Assembly (NCBI GenBank): GCA_008017155.1
Contig: SSGX01000008.1
Location: 1 to 64,000, forward strand
Origin: Neisseriales bacterium
Lineage (GTDB): Bacteria; Pseudomonadota; Gammaproteobacteria; Burkholderiales; UBA11063
Length of the DNA stretch: 64,000 nt
Direction of reading: 5' to 3'
Positions within the stretch are counted from its first letter, which is position 1. Each line of letters begins with the position of its first letter. The notes beneath the pieces are model-generated. The model did no database searches, was not told the origin of the DNA, and was given only the letters and a program-made list of their open reading frames with translations. Below, piece after piece: positions 9,253 through 18,533 of this stretch. Made by a program: the position numbers and the translations under genes.

Positions 9253-10761
9253 TTATGCACGTAAAGCAATTTTTTGTGCCCATATTTTTGGAGCGCTTTG
9301 ATGAACAGAATCTCCACTACTATCAACGGCAACAGTAACAGGCATATCTTCAACTTCAAACTCATAGACAGCCTCCATACCCAAATCAGGAAATGCAACT
9401 ACTTTTGCTGACTTAATCGCTTTAGATACTAGATAAGCAGCTCCACCAACGGCAATAAGATATACCGCTTTGTTATCTTTGATTGCATCAATCGCTAGCT
9501 GACCGCGCTCCGATTTACCTATCATCCCAATTAAACCAGTAGCTTCGAGCATCTGACGAGTAAATTTATCCATCCGTGTAGAAGTTGTCGGACCAGCTGG
9601 ACCAACCACCTCATCGCGCACAGGATCAACAGGCCCAACATAATATATAAACCGTCCATTAAAATCAACTGGTAATTGCTCACCTTTATCAAGCATCTCA
9701 GTAATCCGCTTGTGGGCAGCATCACGACCAGTTAATATCTTACCGGATAATAAAATGGTATCTCCGGTTTTCCAACTTGCTAATTCCTCTTTGGAGATAT
9801 TATCGATATTTACCCGTTTTGAACTATTATTACTTAAAGTAACCGATGGATAATCTTCAAGTTTTGGCGGAGTTAGTATCGCAGGTCCACTGCCATCAAG
9901 AGTAAAATGAATATGTCGTGTAGCCGCACAATTTGGAATCATAGCAATCGGCTTACTTGCAGCATGCGTAGGATAATCTAAAATCTTAACATCCAAAACC
10001 GTTGTTAACCCACCAAGACCCTGAGCGCCAATCCCTAATGCATTGACCTTTTCATAAAGTTCAATCCGTAATTCTTCAATTTTATTTTGCGGACCGCGGG
10101 CAATCAAGTCAGCCATATCAATTGATTCCATCAGAGATTTCTTGGCTAATAGCATGGCTTTTTCAGCAGTACCGCCAATCCCAATTCCAAGCATACCCGG
10201 AGGGCACCAACCTGCGCCCATTTGCGGCACAGTTTTTATTACCCAATCAACGATTGAATCTGAAGGGTTTAACATTGCAAATTTTGATTTATTTTCTGAA
10301 CCACCACCTTTTGCCGCAATTTCAACCTCGATAGTATTACCCGGAACAATATCGAAATGTACTACAGCTGGACCGTTATTTTGAGTATTTTTACGGCTGA
10401 AAGCTGGATCAGCAAGAACTGAAGCACGTAATTTATTATCTGGATAAAGATAAGCTAATTTAACCCCTTCATCAACCATCTGTTGAATCGACATTGTGGC
10501 ATCACTAAACTGAGCATCCATTCCGACTTTAACAAAGGCACAAACAATCCCGGTATCTTGACAGATTGGACGTTTACCCTCGGCACTCATACGTGAATTT
10601 ACCAATATCTGGGCAATCGCATCTTTAGCAGCAGGTGACTCCTCATGCTCATAGGCTTTTGCCATAGCCTGAATAAAATCCAAGGGGTGATAATAAGAAA
10701 TATACTGTAGACTGTCTGCTACTGATTGAATGAAGTCATTTTGCTTGATTAAAGTGGGCAT
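9253..10761 (-). CDS. fumA: Fumarate hydratase, class I (iron-sulfur)
   Basis: Interconverts fumarate and malate in the citric acid cycle with an oxygen-sensitive [4Fe-4S] cluster. The protein is 502 residues when started at ATG 10761; an upstream TTG at 10788 is open but lacks a binding site, whereas AAGGA lies 7 bases before 10761. The N-terminal catalytic domain has RPICQDTG, a Cys in GWCPPGMLG and a third in PNCAATRHIHF. The C-terminal domain has the beta-subunit features DAAHKRI and GPTTSTRMD. It could be labelled fumA or fumB; the class is certain, the symbol is not. Confidence 0.95.
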   Translation of the reverse strand: MPTLIKQNDFIQSVADSLQYISYYHPLDFIQAMAKAYEHEESPAAKDAIAQILVNSRMSAEGKRPICQDTGIVCAFVKVGMDAQFSDATMSIQQMVDEGVKLAYLYPDNKLRASVLADPAFSRKNTQNNGPAVVHFDIVPGNTIEVEIAAKGGGSENKSKFAMLNPSDSIVDWVIKTVPQMGAGWCPPGMLGIGIGGTAEKAMLLAKKSLMESIDMADLIARGPQNKIEELRIELYEKVNALGIGAQGLGGLTTVLDVKILDYPTHAASKPIAMIPNCAATRHIHFTLDGSGPAILTPPKLEDYPSVTLSNNSSKRVNIDNISKEELASWKTGDTILLSGKILTGRDAAHKRITEMLDKGEQLPVDFNGRFIYYVGPVDPVRDEVVGPAGPTTSTRMDKFTRQMLEATGLIGMIGKSERGQLAIDAIKDNKAVYLIAVGGAAYLVSKAIKSAKVVAFPDLGMEAVYEFEVEDMPVTVAVDSSGDSVHQSAPKIWAQKIALRA

Positions 10762-10921
10762 TAAATAATCCTTATCTATAGAATCCAACCTTTTATTTTA
10801 GCATGTCTAGTCCTTCTTATTTATATATTTTGCTATAAAAACCTCGAATCGTACCTAAAAACAATAACTCTAAAAATGAGAGGTCTATCCAGCAATACTT
10901 ACAGCCAAATCAGACTTGGTA

Positions 10922-10930
10922 TGATATAAT
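10922..10930 (+). promoter_or_regulatory. Extended -10 promoter for lapA
   Basis: TGATATAAT, a perfect -10 hexamer (10925-10930) with the TGn extension, lies 33 bp before the lapA ATG. No good -35 hexamer is present at 16-18 bp, which fits an extended -10 promoter. Confidence 0.6.
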
Positions 10931-10963
10931 AATTATATAGTTTACATTAAGCTGGATTTAAAA

Positions 10964-11251
10964 ATGCAAATTTTCAGGGCGTTACGCATTATTTTCCGCG
11001 TATTAGTTTTTGTAATATTACTTATTCTCGCAATAAATAACATGCAGCCTTCAGAGTTCAATTTCCTTGGCATTTATATTTTACGTCTGCCGTTAATAGT
11101 CACGCTAGGAATCTTTAGTTTCGCTGGAGTATTTATCGGAATGATTTTTGGCTATTCAGAGAGAATAAAACTCAAAAATGAGCTAAAAAAGGTACGCAAA
11201 GAAAATTTAACCGTCAAAAAGCAAGAAGAAGCTAAGCCAAGTATCAATTAA
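10964..11251 (+). CDS. lapA: Lipopolysaccharide assembly protein A-like (DUF1049)
   Basis: A 95-residue inner-membrane protein of the LapA family, which with LapB helps control LPS assembly and LpxC turnover in E. coli. Two membrane helices are visible (about residues 8-26 and 38-62), separated by the short NNMQPSEFNF segment typical of the family, and followed by a charged cytoplasmic coiled-coil tail. It is followed after 55 bp by lapB on the same strand, the standard pair. Confidence 0.85.
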   Translation: MQIFRALRIIFRVLVFVILLILAINNMQPSEFNFLGIYILRLPLIVTLGIFSFAGVFIGMIFGYSERIKLKNELKKVRKENLTVKKQEEAKPSIN

Positions 11252-11306
11252 ATGCTTTTTTGCGCATTGAATAACTAAACATTAATTCTTAAAGTGGAGC
11301 TTTAAT

Positions 11307-12473
11307 TTGGATCTATTAATCATATGGTTAATAATAACCCCTTTATTTTTTGGATTTGGTTGGATTGCTGGACGAATAGACATGAAAGTAGTACTAAAGC
11401 AAGCAAAACAATTGCCACAAAGAATATTTGACAGCATTGATGCAATAATTGATTCTAAAACAGGGATAGCTACCGATGAATTAAAACAGGTCGTAGAACA
11501 AGAGCCACAATTAATCGACTTGCAATTTAGTCTTGGTCGGTTATATCGCAAGCGTGGAGAAAATGATCTCGCAATAAACCTACACAGTAAGATGTTAACG
11601 TCGCAATATGTCTTCTCTGAAGAAATAAAGGATAAAATTCGCCTTGAACTAGCTCACGATTTTCAAAAAGCAGGACTCATAGATCGCTCAGAATCTTTAC
11701 TCAGAAACCTATTGAATAGTCAAGTTTATGGACATGATGCGTTACAAATGCTGCTAATAATTTATCAGCAAGATAAAAACTGGCAAGAAGCTATAGACAT
11801 TACAAAAAAATTATCAAGTTCAGATTACAGTTATCACGTAGAAGTAGCTCAATTTAACTGTGAGTTGGCGCAGGAAGAGATTATTAAATCGAATTATGCA
11901 AAAGCTATTGAATACATTAGAACTGCGCTTGAAATAAATCGTAAATGTGTTCGTGCAAATATTCTTTTAGCTGAAGTTTACTTCAATCAGGAGAACTATC
12001 TCGAAGCTATCAAAACTCTACAATTGATAGAAAAACAAAATTACAATTATTTACCTCTTATAATTGACAAGATTTTTGAAGCATATGCTAGACTTGAGCA
12101 GATAAAAGAGTATCTAACTCTAGTAAAAGGCTACGTGACTTTATTTCCAAACCTAAATATGCATGAATTCATTTACAGGAAATTGCTTAATTACGATACC
12201 TTTGAGGCAACAGTAGATTATTTAAGAAAAGCAATGATTGCTACACCTAGTTCTAAAATAGCAGCTTTGTTAATTGATGCTCAATTAAATAATCTTACAA
12301 CCATTGAAGGAAAAGCTGATGCTGAACGTGTAAAAACATTATTGCTTAAGTATAATGACAAGTTGTCTTCATACAACTGTAGATGTTGTAATTTCAAATC
12401 AAAAACTTTTTTTTGGCAATGTCCAGCATGTTACTCTTGGGAAAGTATTAGTCCGAATAATATAGAAAATTAA
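11307..12473 (+). CDS. lapB: LPS assembly protein LapB, TPR protein with rubredoxin-like C terminus
   Basis: A membrane-anchored TPR protein that in E. coli regulates LpxC degradation and couples LPS synthesis to transport. At 388 residues it has an N-terminal membrane helix (about 1-18), TPR-like helical repeats across residues 70-320, and a C-terminal metal-binding element with C358-x2-C361 and C372-x2-C375, the defining rubredoxin-type fold. The start is a TTG at 11307 supported by GGAG 7 bases upstream; no in-frame ATG is near. It is the second gene of a lapA-lapB unit. Confidence 0.93.
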   Translation: MDLLIIWLIITPLFFGFGWIAGRIDMKVVLKQAKQLPQRIFDSIDAIIDSKTGIATDELKQVVEQEPQLIDLQFSLGRLYRKRGENDLAINLHSKMLTSQYVFSEEIKDKIRLELAHDFQKAGLIDRSESLLRNLLNSQVYGHDALQMLLIIYQQDKNWQEAIDITKKLSSSDYSYHVEVAQFNCELAQEEIIKSNYAKAIEYIRTALEINRKCVRANILLAEVYFNQENYLEAIKTLQLIEKQNYNYLPLIIDKIFEAYARLEQIKEYLTLVKGYVTLFPNLNMHEFIYRKLLNYDTFEATVDYLRKAMIATPSSKIAALLIDAQLNNLTTIEGKADAERVKTLLLKYNDKLSSYNCRCCNFKSKTFFWQCPACYSWESISPNNIEN

Positions 12474-12483
12474 TGGAAAATAA

Positions 12484-12789
12484 ATGATGGAAATAAACGG
12501 AACATATGATTTAAAAATTGAAACACCTCTGGGTGAAAAATATGCAACACTAATTCTTGAGGTCGAAGGAACCACCATAAGTGGATCATTTATCACAAAA
12601 AATAGCTCATCTCCAATAAGTGGAACAACCTCAGGAAATGAGATTAATTTTGAAACTACAATAACTGTTGCCCCTTTAGGCAAAATCACGGCAAGAATAA
12701 TTGGGAAAATTGAAGATCAAAAATTAATAGCAGAATCAAAATTAATGTTTGCCGTTGCAAAAATTACTGGACTTAAAAAAATCAATTAA
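12484..12789 (+). CDS. Small beta-rich protein of unknown function
   Basis: A 101-residue protein starting at ATG 12484, 10 bp after lapB, so probably co-transcribed. I do not recognise a family with confidence. Its sequence alternates hydrophobic and polar residues with repeated GT/SG turns (EVEGTTISGSF, SGTTSGNEINFE), suggesting a small antiparallel beta sheet or barrel. There is no signal peptide or membrane segment, so it is probably cytoplasmic. Codon use is like that of the neighbours. Function is unknown; association with LapAB is only by position. Confidence 0.7.
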   Translation: MMEINGTYDLKIETPLGEKYATLILEVEGTTISGSFITKNSSSPISGTTSGNEINFETTITVAPLGKITARIIGKIEDQKLIAESKLMFAVAKITGLKKIN

Positions 12790-12956
12790 GCAGACTTTGT
12801 CACTTTAAGCCTAATTATTAGTTTTTAAAGTAAAACGACTAATGCTTTAAACTACAAGCCTATTTTAAGGAGCTTCTTTATCAGACTGCAAACCATGCTA
12901 TTTAATCATGTATGCAGTCTTAAAGTCATTTAATACTTATTACTTAGTTTAAATAG
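12790..12956. other. Convergent intergenic gap with imperfect hairpin
   Basis: Between the unknown gene after lapB (plus) and the GH18-like gene (minus). It contains AGACTGCA (12883-12890) and its inverse TGCAGTCT (12913-12920), with further imperfect pairing through CATG on each side of a 9-base loop. There is no clear T run, so it may be a weak bidirectional terminator or an unrelated palindrome. Confidence 0.4.
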
Positions 12957-14480
12957 TTACATATTTTGTTGTAAATATTGTAAAACATCTGAGGGAGGAT
13001 AGCTTGGGCTATACACATTGGTTGAATGTGGTGGATAGCTCATATACTTACTCCAGCCCCATACTGCAATACCCAAGAACCTTGGATTAGCGCGTACCCC
13101 TGAGTCGTTGATAGCCTTAATGGCTGCTTTTACATAATCAAGCTGTTTATAACCTGTTGCTTTACCGTTAAGACTTTCATACTCATGAACTGATGCAGCA
13201 GCTGGAATACCTAGTTGAAAGTAAGCATCGCTATTGATGGCTTTATTAATTTCCTGAAGTACAAGATTGTAATAATTGGCTGGGCTATTTACAGGACCAA
13301 CCGGAGCATTATCTGGAAGGTCATACAGCGAACAAATCACATAGCCATTATTATAGCTATTTAAAGATTGAACTAAGTTTTGATTTACTTTAGATGGGAA
13401 AGTAAATACCGAGAAAGATCTTCCAGCAGGATGTTCTTCATTTTTACAGTTAAATTTATCGTTTCCTTTACTATCTTTATTTTGTCCCGCGAAGTCTTTA
13501 GCTATCTGGATATAAAAATACTGTTGTCCTGATTTGCTAAAATCAAATGGTTCAAGATCAAACTGAACGCCACTAACGGAGTTATCCGCGCAATAAATGC
13601 GTGCAACATTATCTGCTAACAATTGCGCCTCACTTTGCGTCATTCGGTTCATTGCACTTAAATAATCGCTAGAAGCTGGATTATCAAGCCTACCATCTAC
13701 AATTGGTATGATTTGTACTTTTGCGTTGGTATTTGAACTAACTTTATCTGCACTTAACTTATATATTGCTGATGAAGAATATCCACTATCACCGAGCTTT
13801 GCCAAAGTAAGGCTAGTATTATAAAAAGAAGGCGGATAATAATTTACGAGCATATTTTTACTTGTACATGCTTCACTCAAATCAGCTTCACCAGACCCAC
13901 GACAATACATTTCCAAATCACCACCATAGGTGAAAAATTGAGTAATTTTACTCAATTTCCTAGCACCAATATTGTAACTATTTAGATTCGAACTCCATAA
14001 ACCAGCCTTGGTATATGCAGCTCCATCTGGACCATCCAAAAATTGTGCATCATAAACCCACGTTCCATTGCCATAGATCCTTACTCCTGACGGAGAAGGA
14101 CTTGGTACTGGGGTTGGACTTGGTATCGGAGTGGGCGTTGGAGTTGGACCATTGTAACTGGTACACTCAAGCTCTGTTGTAACCTGCTGATTCTCAGTTG
14201 TTGGTAATTTGCTTACACCATATTGTGTTACACAAATCGGTGTATTATTTGCCAAAATGCGAGCATATAAGTGTTGACTATCCCCCCAAGTAGATGGAAT
14301 ATCAAAACTATTTCCTGGCTGGATTGTACTTGTTGCACCTCCGGTTACTAATCCATTGCTAATTGTAACTGGCTGTGAGCTATTATTAATTATTGAAGTA
14401 GCCAACACATTACTACTAAAAGCGGTAAGGCTTGTAATCGCTATGAGCCTTAATAATAGCTTATATTTATTTTGTTTCAT
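12957..14480 (-). CDS. Secreted GH18-like (chitinase-family) protein
   Basis: A 507-residue exported protein, probably a glycan hydrolase. In order: a Sec signal peptide (1-27), a small beta-rich domain (about 28-105) that may bind carbohydrate, a Pro/Thr/Ser linker (about 109-131) and a barrel-like catalytic domain. The region VSGVQFDLEPF (D308, E310) resembles the GH18 DGxDxDxE signature, retaining the last Asp and the catalytic Glu, but the first two acidic positions are Ser and Gln. Chitinase activity is therefore plausible but not certain. ATG 14480 is preceded by a strong AAGGGG; the TTG 18 bp upstream is not needed. A 20-bp element at 14571-14590 is shared with the gene at 55033. nagB elsewhere in the window would fit amino-sugar use. 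Confidence 0.72.
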   Translation of the reverse strand: MKQNKYKLLLRLIAITSLTAFSSNVLATSIINNSSQPVTISNGLVTGGATSTIQPGNSFDIPSTWGDSQHLYARILANNTPICVTQYGVSKLPTTENQQVTTELECTSYNGPTPTPTPIPSPTPVPSPSPSGVRIYGNGTWVYDAQFLDGPDGAAYTKAGLWSSNLNSYNIGARKLSKITQFFTYGGDLEMYCRGSGEADLSEACTSKNMLVNYYPPSFYNTSLTLAKLGDSGYSSSAIYKLSADKVSSNTNAKVQIIPIVDGRLDNPASSDYLSAMNRMTQSEAQLLADNVARIYCADNSVSGVQFDLEPFDFSKSGQQYFYIQIAKDFAGQNKDSKGNDKFNCKNEEHPAGRSFSVFTFPSKVNQNLVQSLNSYNNGYVICSLYDLPDNAPVGPVNSPANYYNLVLQEINKAINSDAYFQLGIPAAASVHEYESLNGKATGYKQLDYVKAAIKAINDSGVRANPRFLGIAVWGWSKYMSYPPHSTNVYSPSYPPSDVLQYLQQNM

Positions 14481-14570
14481 TATTTTACCCCTTTCCAAAG
14501 GTTTATTAAAAGCTTGAAAAATTTCATGCTAACAAGGGTAAATTTTAATTCAGAATAGTTAAAAACCGTA

Positions 14571-14590
14571 ACCGCGTTTTTACATTGGAA
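14571..14590 (-). promoter_or_regulatory. Shared 20-bp upstream element, copy 1
   Basis: On the minus strand TTCCAATGTAAAAACGCGGT, 90 bp before the GH18-like start. The same element with one mismatch precedes the secreted lipoprotein gene at 55033. It is probably a regulator-binding or promoter-associated site; the binding protein is unknown. Confidence 0.6.
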
Positions 14591-14652
14591 TGAAGGATCA
14601 AATCTTGAGAAAATAATTTCACATGAAGATTAGTAATAAAGAGGAAAATAAA

Positions 14653-14677
14653 AAATCCAGCATATAATGCTGGATTT
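14653..14677 (-). terminator. Rho-independent terminator of msbA
   Basis: An 11-bp perfect stem AAATCCAGCAT / ATGCTGGATTT with loop ATA; on the minus strand it is followed by TTTTATTTT. It lies 10 bp past the msbA stop. A T run on the other side makes it potentially bidirectional. Confidence 0.85.
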
Positions 14678-14686
14678 TTTATTAAT

Positions 14687-16450
14687 TTAGATTAAATTAT
14701 TGCTCCGAAATTGAATATTATATAGGTTTGCATAATGTCCATTTTTTTCCAACAATTCATCATGTTTACCAACCTCTACTATTTGTCCCTTATCCATTAC
14801 AATAATCTTATCAGCATGCTGAATTGTTGATAGCCTATGGGCAATAACCAAAGTAGTACGATTTGACATTAATCGATCTAAAGCCTCTTGAACAAGCTTT
14901 TCAGATTGATTATCTAAAGCTGAGGTTGCTTCATCTAAAACAAGTATCGGTGCATTTTTAAGAAGTGCCCTTGCAATAGCAAGCCTCTGCTTTTGACCAC
15001 CAGATAATCGTGTCCCATTTTCACCAATATCGGTATCAAAACCATTGGGTAATTGCTCAATAAACTCTAGTGCATTAGCAAGTTTAGCCGCTTTATATAC
15101 TTCATCCTTATCAAGGATACTATTACTACCATATGCAATATTATTGTATACTGAATCATTGAATAAAACAACCTCCTGACTGACTAAAGCTATATGCTGC
15201 CGTAAGCTTTTCAACTTAATAGTTGATAAATCATGATTATCCAACATTATAACCCCTTCTGTCGGAGCATAGAATCGTGGAATCATATTTGCAAGAGTAG
15301 TCTTACCACTACCAGAACTACCTACCAAAGCCACTGTCTCACCAGCCTTTATTTCAATATTTATATTTTTAAGAGCTTTATCTTCTGCAACTGGATACTT
15401 AAAACTCATGTTTTGCAATAAAATATTTCCTGTTACTGAATCAAGCTCAATTTCACCACTATCTATTTCCTCTGCCTGATCAAGAAACTCAAAGACCGAT
15501 TCAGCAGATGCAAGACCTCTTTGTAAAGACTGTGTGACATTAGTGATACGTTTCATTGGCTGTGCAATCATAATCATTGCTGTAATGAATGAAACAAAAT
15601 CACCTGCTGTAAAGCCACTAGCCTGTGAACGGCTTGTTGCAAAATAAAGGATACATGATAATGCCATCGCGAAAAGGAACTGGCTTAAACCTGAATTTAA
15701 TGCAGAAGTACCTGATTGACGAACACTATTACGTTTAATTGAAGACGCAAAATCAAAAAACCGCGAAGTTTCATAGCTATAACCTTCAAATAGTTTAACC
15801 ACCTTTTGCCCTTGAACAGCCTCGGTTAAAACTTGAGTCATTTCTCCGTATTGTTCTTGGTTATTTTTATTAAGCTTTCTAAGTCTTTTTGATAATACTC
15901 TAACAAGTATTAGTACAAAAGGCATAGTTAAAAAACAAAACAAGGTTAATTGCCAATCTGTGTAAAAAAGTAACCCTAATAATCCTATAATCGTAAGCCC
16001 ATCCTTTACCGTTACAGTAATTATATTAAATCCAGCGTCAGTAATCTGCGTCACATCAAATAATATTCTGGAAATCATCCGACCTGAATTATGATTATCA
16101 TAGTAAGCAACAGGCATTCTTAGCAGTTTATTAAACATTTGTTGCCGCATCTGCTCAACAACAGTACCAGAAAGCCATGTGGATGTTGTTTCATTTACGT
16201 AAGAAGCACCACCTCTAATGAAAAATATTATCATCACCGCAAGAGGAGTTAAAATCATGGCTGTTTTGTCTTGATCAGTGAACCCTTTGTCAATAAGTGG
16301 TTTCATTAATTTTGCAAAAGCAGGTTCAGTTGCAGCAGCAATAGCCATTGCAACGAGAGAAATAGAAAACTTCTTCCAATATTTTGTTAAATAAGTAGAA
16401 AAAATACGCCTGTAAAGTTGGTATGATTCGCCTAAATTTACTTTTGCCAT
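14687..16450 (-). CDS. msbA: Lipid A export ATP-binding/permease MsbA
   Basis: A homodimeric ABC half-transporter that flips lipid A-core across the inner membrane. The protein is 587 residues from ATG 16450 (an upstream TTG at 16477 has no support). A six-helix membrane domain (about 1-315) is followed by an ATPase domain with Walker A GSSGSGKTT, signature LSGGQKQRLAIARAL and Walker B ILVLDEATSALD. AGAGGA lies 4 bases before the ATG, somewhat close. It is transcribed divergently from the Smr gene and ends in a strong terminator. Confidence 0.94.
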   Translation of the reverse strand: MAKVNLGESYQLYRRIFSTYLTKYWKKFSISLVAMAIAAATEPAFAKLMKPLIDKGFTDQDKTAMILTPLAVMIIFFIRGGASYVNETTSTWLSGTVVEQMRQQMFNKLLRMPVAYYDNHNSGRMISRILFDVTQITDAGFNIITVTVKDGLTIIGLLGLLFYTDWQLTLFCFLTMPFVLILVRVLSKRLRKLNKNNQEQYGEMTQVLTEAVQGQKVVKLFEGYSYETSRFFDFASSIKRNSVRQSGTSALNSGLSQFLFAMALSCILYFATSRSQASGFTAGDFVSFITAMIMIAQPMKRITNVTQSLQRGLASAESVFEFLDQAEEIDSGEIELDSVTGNILLQNMSFKYPVAEDKALKNINIEIKAGETVALVGSSGSGKTTLANMIPRFYAPTEGVIMLDNHDLSTIKLKSLRQHIALVSQEVVLFNDSVYNNIAYGSNSILDKDEVYKAAKLANALEFIEQLPNGFDTDIGENGTRLSGGQKQRLAIARALLKNAPILVLDEATSALDNQSEKLVQEALDRLMSNRTTLVIAHRLSTIQHADKIIVMDKGQIVEVGKHDELLEKNGHYANLYNIQFRSNNLI

Positions 16451-16582
16451 GAGATCCTCTAATTGAAATGTAATCAAGTTTTATGATATCATCAATTATA
16501 GCATAGAAATGAGAAGCAAAGGCTCTCAGGATTAGACTTATATAGTGTAAATTTATAATATTCGAGAGGAATAATACGTACA

Positions 16583-17176
16583 ATGTGGCAAGATAAACTA
16601 AAACAAATTAAAAAACATACAAAATTGAAACAAAAATCACTTATAGAAAATAAACAGCAAGCAGAAAATTTGGAAATGGACATTACCTTTAATAATTACT
16701 GTCAAAAAAATAATGTTATTGCTCTAAATAATGATACAGTTGAATTAAAACCTTTAAATAATAAAACCAAAGCAATATTAGATGATGCCTTTAACAAGAG
16801 AAATAGTAGAGGTTTTGATTTTTTTGATGAACTGGCTAGTGATATAGTTTTTTTTCGCAATGGACAAAGAAACTTGCCCAAAGAACTACGTAATGAAAAA
16901 TTCAAAATAAATGCAGTGCTTGACCTACATAATTTTAATAAAGGACATGCAATTGAGCTATTAGAACAGTTTATAAATAAAAATCTAGAGTTAAAATCTA
17001 GTTGTCTGAAGGTAATTCATGGATCTGGGCAAAACTCTAAAAATAATCAACCAGTATTAATTAATGTAGTTCGCCGTTATTTACAAAATATCCCTCAAGT
17101 AGTTGCTTATAGTTACGGTGGAATAAAGCAAGGAGGAAACGGAGTTACAATGATTAAGCTTAGCAATAAAAGCTAA
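16583..17176 (+). CDS. Smr domain protein (MutS2 C-terminal-like)
   Basis: A 197-residue stand-alone Smr protein. The Smr domain occupies about residues 108-197, with the family motifs LDLHNFNKGHA and VIHGSGQNSK followed by GGNGVTMIKL. Smr domains are endonucleases or nucleic-acid-binding modules; YdaL/SmrA/SmrB are the relatives in E. coli, SmrB acting on mRNA at collided ribosomes. The N-terminal 60 residues are Lys/Gln-rich and probably helical. ATG 16583 has GAGGA 13 bases upstream, rather distant, and TATAAT lies at 16554-16559. The exact substrate cannot be told from the sequence. Confidence 0.85.
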   Translation: MWQDKLKQIKKHTKLKQKSLIENKQQAENLEMDITFNNYCQKNNVIALNNDTVELKPLNNKTKAILDDAFNKRNSRGFDFFDELASDIVFFRNGQRNLPKELRNEKFKINAVLDLHNFNKGHAIELLEQFINKNLELKSSCLKVIHGSGQNSKNNQPVLINVVRRYLQNIPQVVAYSYGGIKQGGNGVTMIKLSNKS

Positions 17177-17238
17177 ATGACTAAAATAAAACCAACTATA
17201 TACTGCATCCAATAGGCAATTCTAGAATAACAAATGAG

Positions 17239-18525
17239 TTAACGTGCAATTAGCCTAAAATTCCAACGCCAATAGATAAAGACAAAAACACAATTACATA
17301 TAACAGCAAGCATCAATAACCACCATAAATTGATGAAAATCAGTAAAATAGAGCAAATTATTGATGCGAGCACCATATATGCAGCATTTATTAAATTATT
17401 TACCGCGATAACCTGAGATAGAATTTTTAATGGTGATGAAACCTGCAACTCATTATAACAAGTTACTGAATAAAACCCTGCGGAAAAACCAATGAAAAAG
17501 ATTAGAATAAAGTTTATGAGTCCAATTAGTTGGTGGCTAAATGCACCAAGACTCAAACAGTGTGTTTTAACTGAGTAATTTAGTGCAAGTAATACTATGC
17601 TAAATAAAGACTTCCCTAATGCACCGTAAATAACATAATGCTTACGAATATGTCCATTCGAAATTTTAGCGCAAACTACCGACCCAAGACCAATTGAAAC
17701 AGAAAATAAGCCCAATAGGACACTAAAAACATGGGCACAGCCGCCCATATACTCTTGTGTAAATACTGGCAACTGAGTTGTATAAATTACACCCATTGCC
17801 CAAAACCAAGAGATCGCATGTAGGTTATTACGGATATTTCTGTCCGTGGTTATTTTTCTATATGCTTTTAGCGTTTCTTTAAAAACATTCCAATTTATTT
17901 TTTCCAGCTCTCCAGCAGGTAGAGTTTTTTCAAGTCTAAAACTCAATATTAATCCCATGAAAGTTGAAAACGCCATCATTAATATAACTATCTCAAGCTG
18001 ATTATTTGCCATATACCAGCTACCCAGCATTTGCCCTAATAGTACAGCAACAAAGGTTCCTAATTCAATATATCCATTTGCCAACAACAATGGCTTTCTA
18101 TCATTAAAGTATTGTGGCAGGATAGAATATTTAATCGGACCAAAAAAGCTTGAGTGAATCCCCATCCCTATAAGAGCAATAATGGAAATATAAAAGTCAT
18201 GGCAGATAAAGCCGATTGCAGCCAGAACTACTATCCCTATTTCACAAAACTTAATTATCTTAATCAAAAAGACTTTGCTATAAGCATCGGCAATCTTACC
18301 TGCATATGAAGAACAGAGGAAAAAAGGTAGGATAAATAATAATGTCGCAAGATTTACCGACATTTCTCGGCTCATACCAGATAATACCATACCTTGATAG
18401 GTAATCATCACAAGTATGGCATTTTTAAGGATATGATCATTCACCGCATTTAGAAACTGAATACTAAATAGCGGTAAGAAGCGCCTAGTATTTAGTAGTG
18501 AATTATTATTTACCCCTTGTTGCAT
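17239..18525 (-). CDS. MFS transporter, lysophospholipid transporter LplT-like
   Basis: A 428-residue inner-membrane carrier with about 12 helices. The N-terminal pattern RFLPLFSIQFLNAVNDHILKNA matches the LplT family, which flips lysophospholipids inward for re-acylation by Aas. The usual acyltransferase partner or fusion is not in the window, so the substrate is inferred from family only. The gene lies 8 bp downstream of the DUF945 gene on the same strand and is likely co-transcribed. Confidence 0.8.
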   Translation of the reverse strand: MQQGVNNNSLLNTRRFLPLFSIQFLNAVNDHILKNAILVMITYQGMVLSGMSREMSVNLATLLFILPFFLCSSYAGKIADAYSKVFLIKIIKFCEIGIVVLAAIGFICHDFYISIIALIGMGIHSSFFGPIKYSILPQYFNDRKPLLLANGYIELGTFVAVLLGQMLGSWYMANNQLEIVILMMAFSTFMGLILSFRLEKTLPAGELEKINWNVFKETLKAYRKITTDRNIRNNLHAISWFWAMGVIYTTQLPVFTQEYMGGCAHVFSVLLGLFSVSIGLGSVVCAKISNGHIRKHYVIYGALGKSLFSIVLLALNYSVKTHCLSLGAFSHQLIGLINFILIFFIGFSAGFYSVTCYNELQVSSPLKILSQVIAVNNLINAAYMVLASIICSILLIFINLWWLLMLAVICNCVFVFIYWRWNFRLIAR

Positions 18526-18533
18526 TTAATCGG

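Noticed and set aside
10762-10788. Longer fumarase start at TTG 10788.
   Set aside because: The internal ATG 10761 has an AAGGA site 7 bases upstream and gives the standard N terminus.
12883-12920. The AGACTGCA inverted repeat as a strong terminator.
   Set aside because: It has mismatches in the inner stem and no T run; listed only as an imperfect hairpin.
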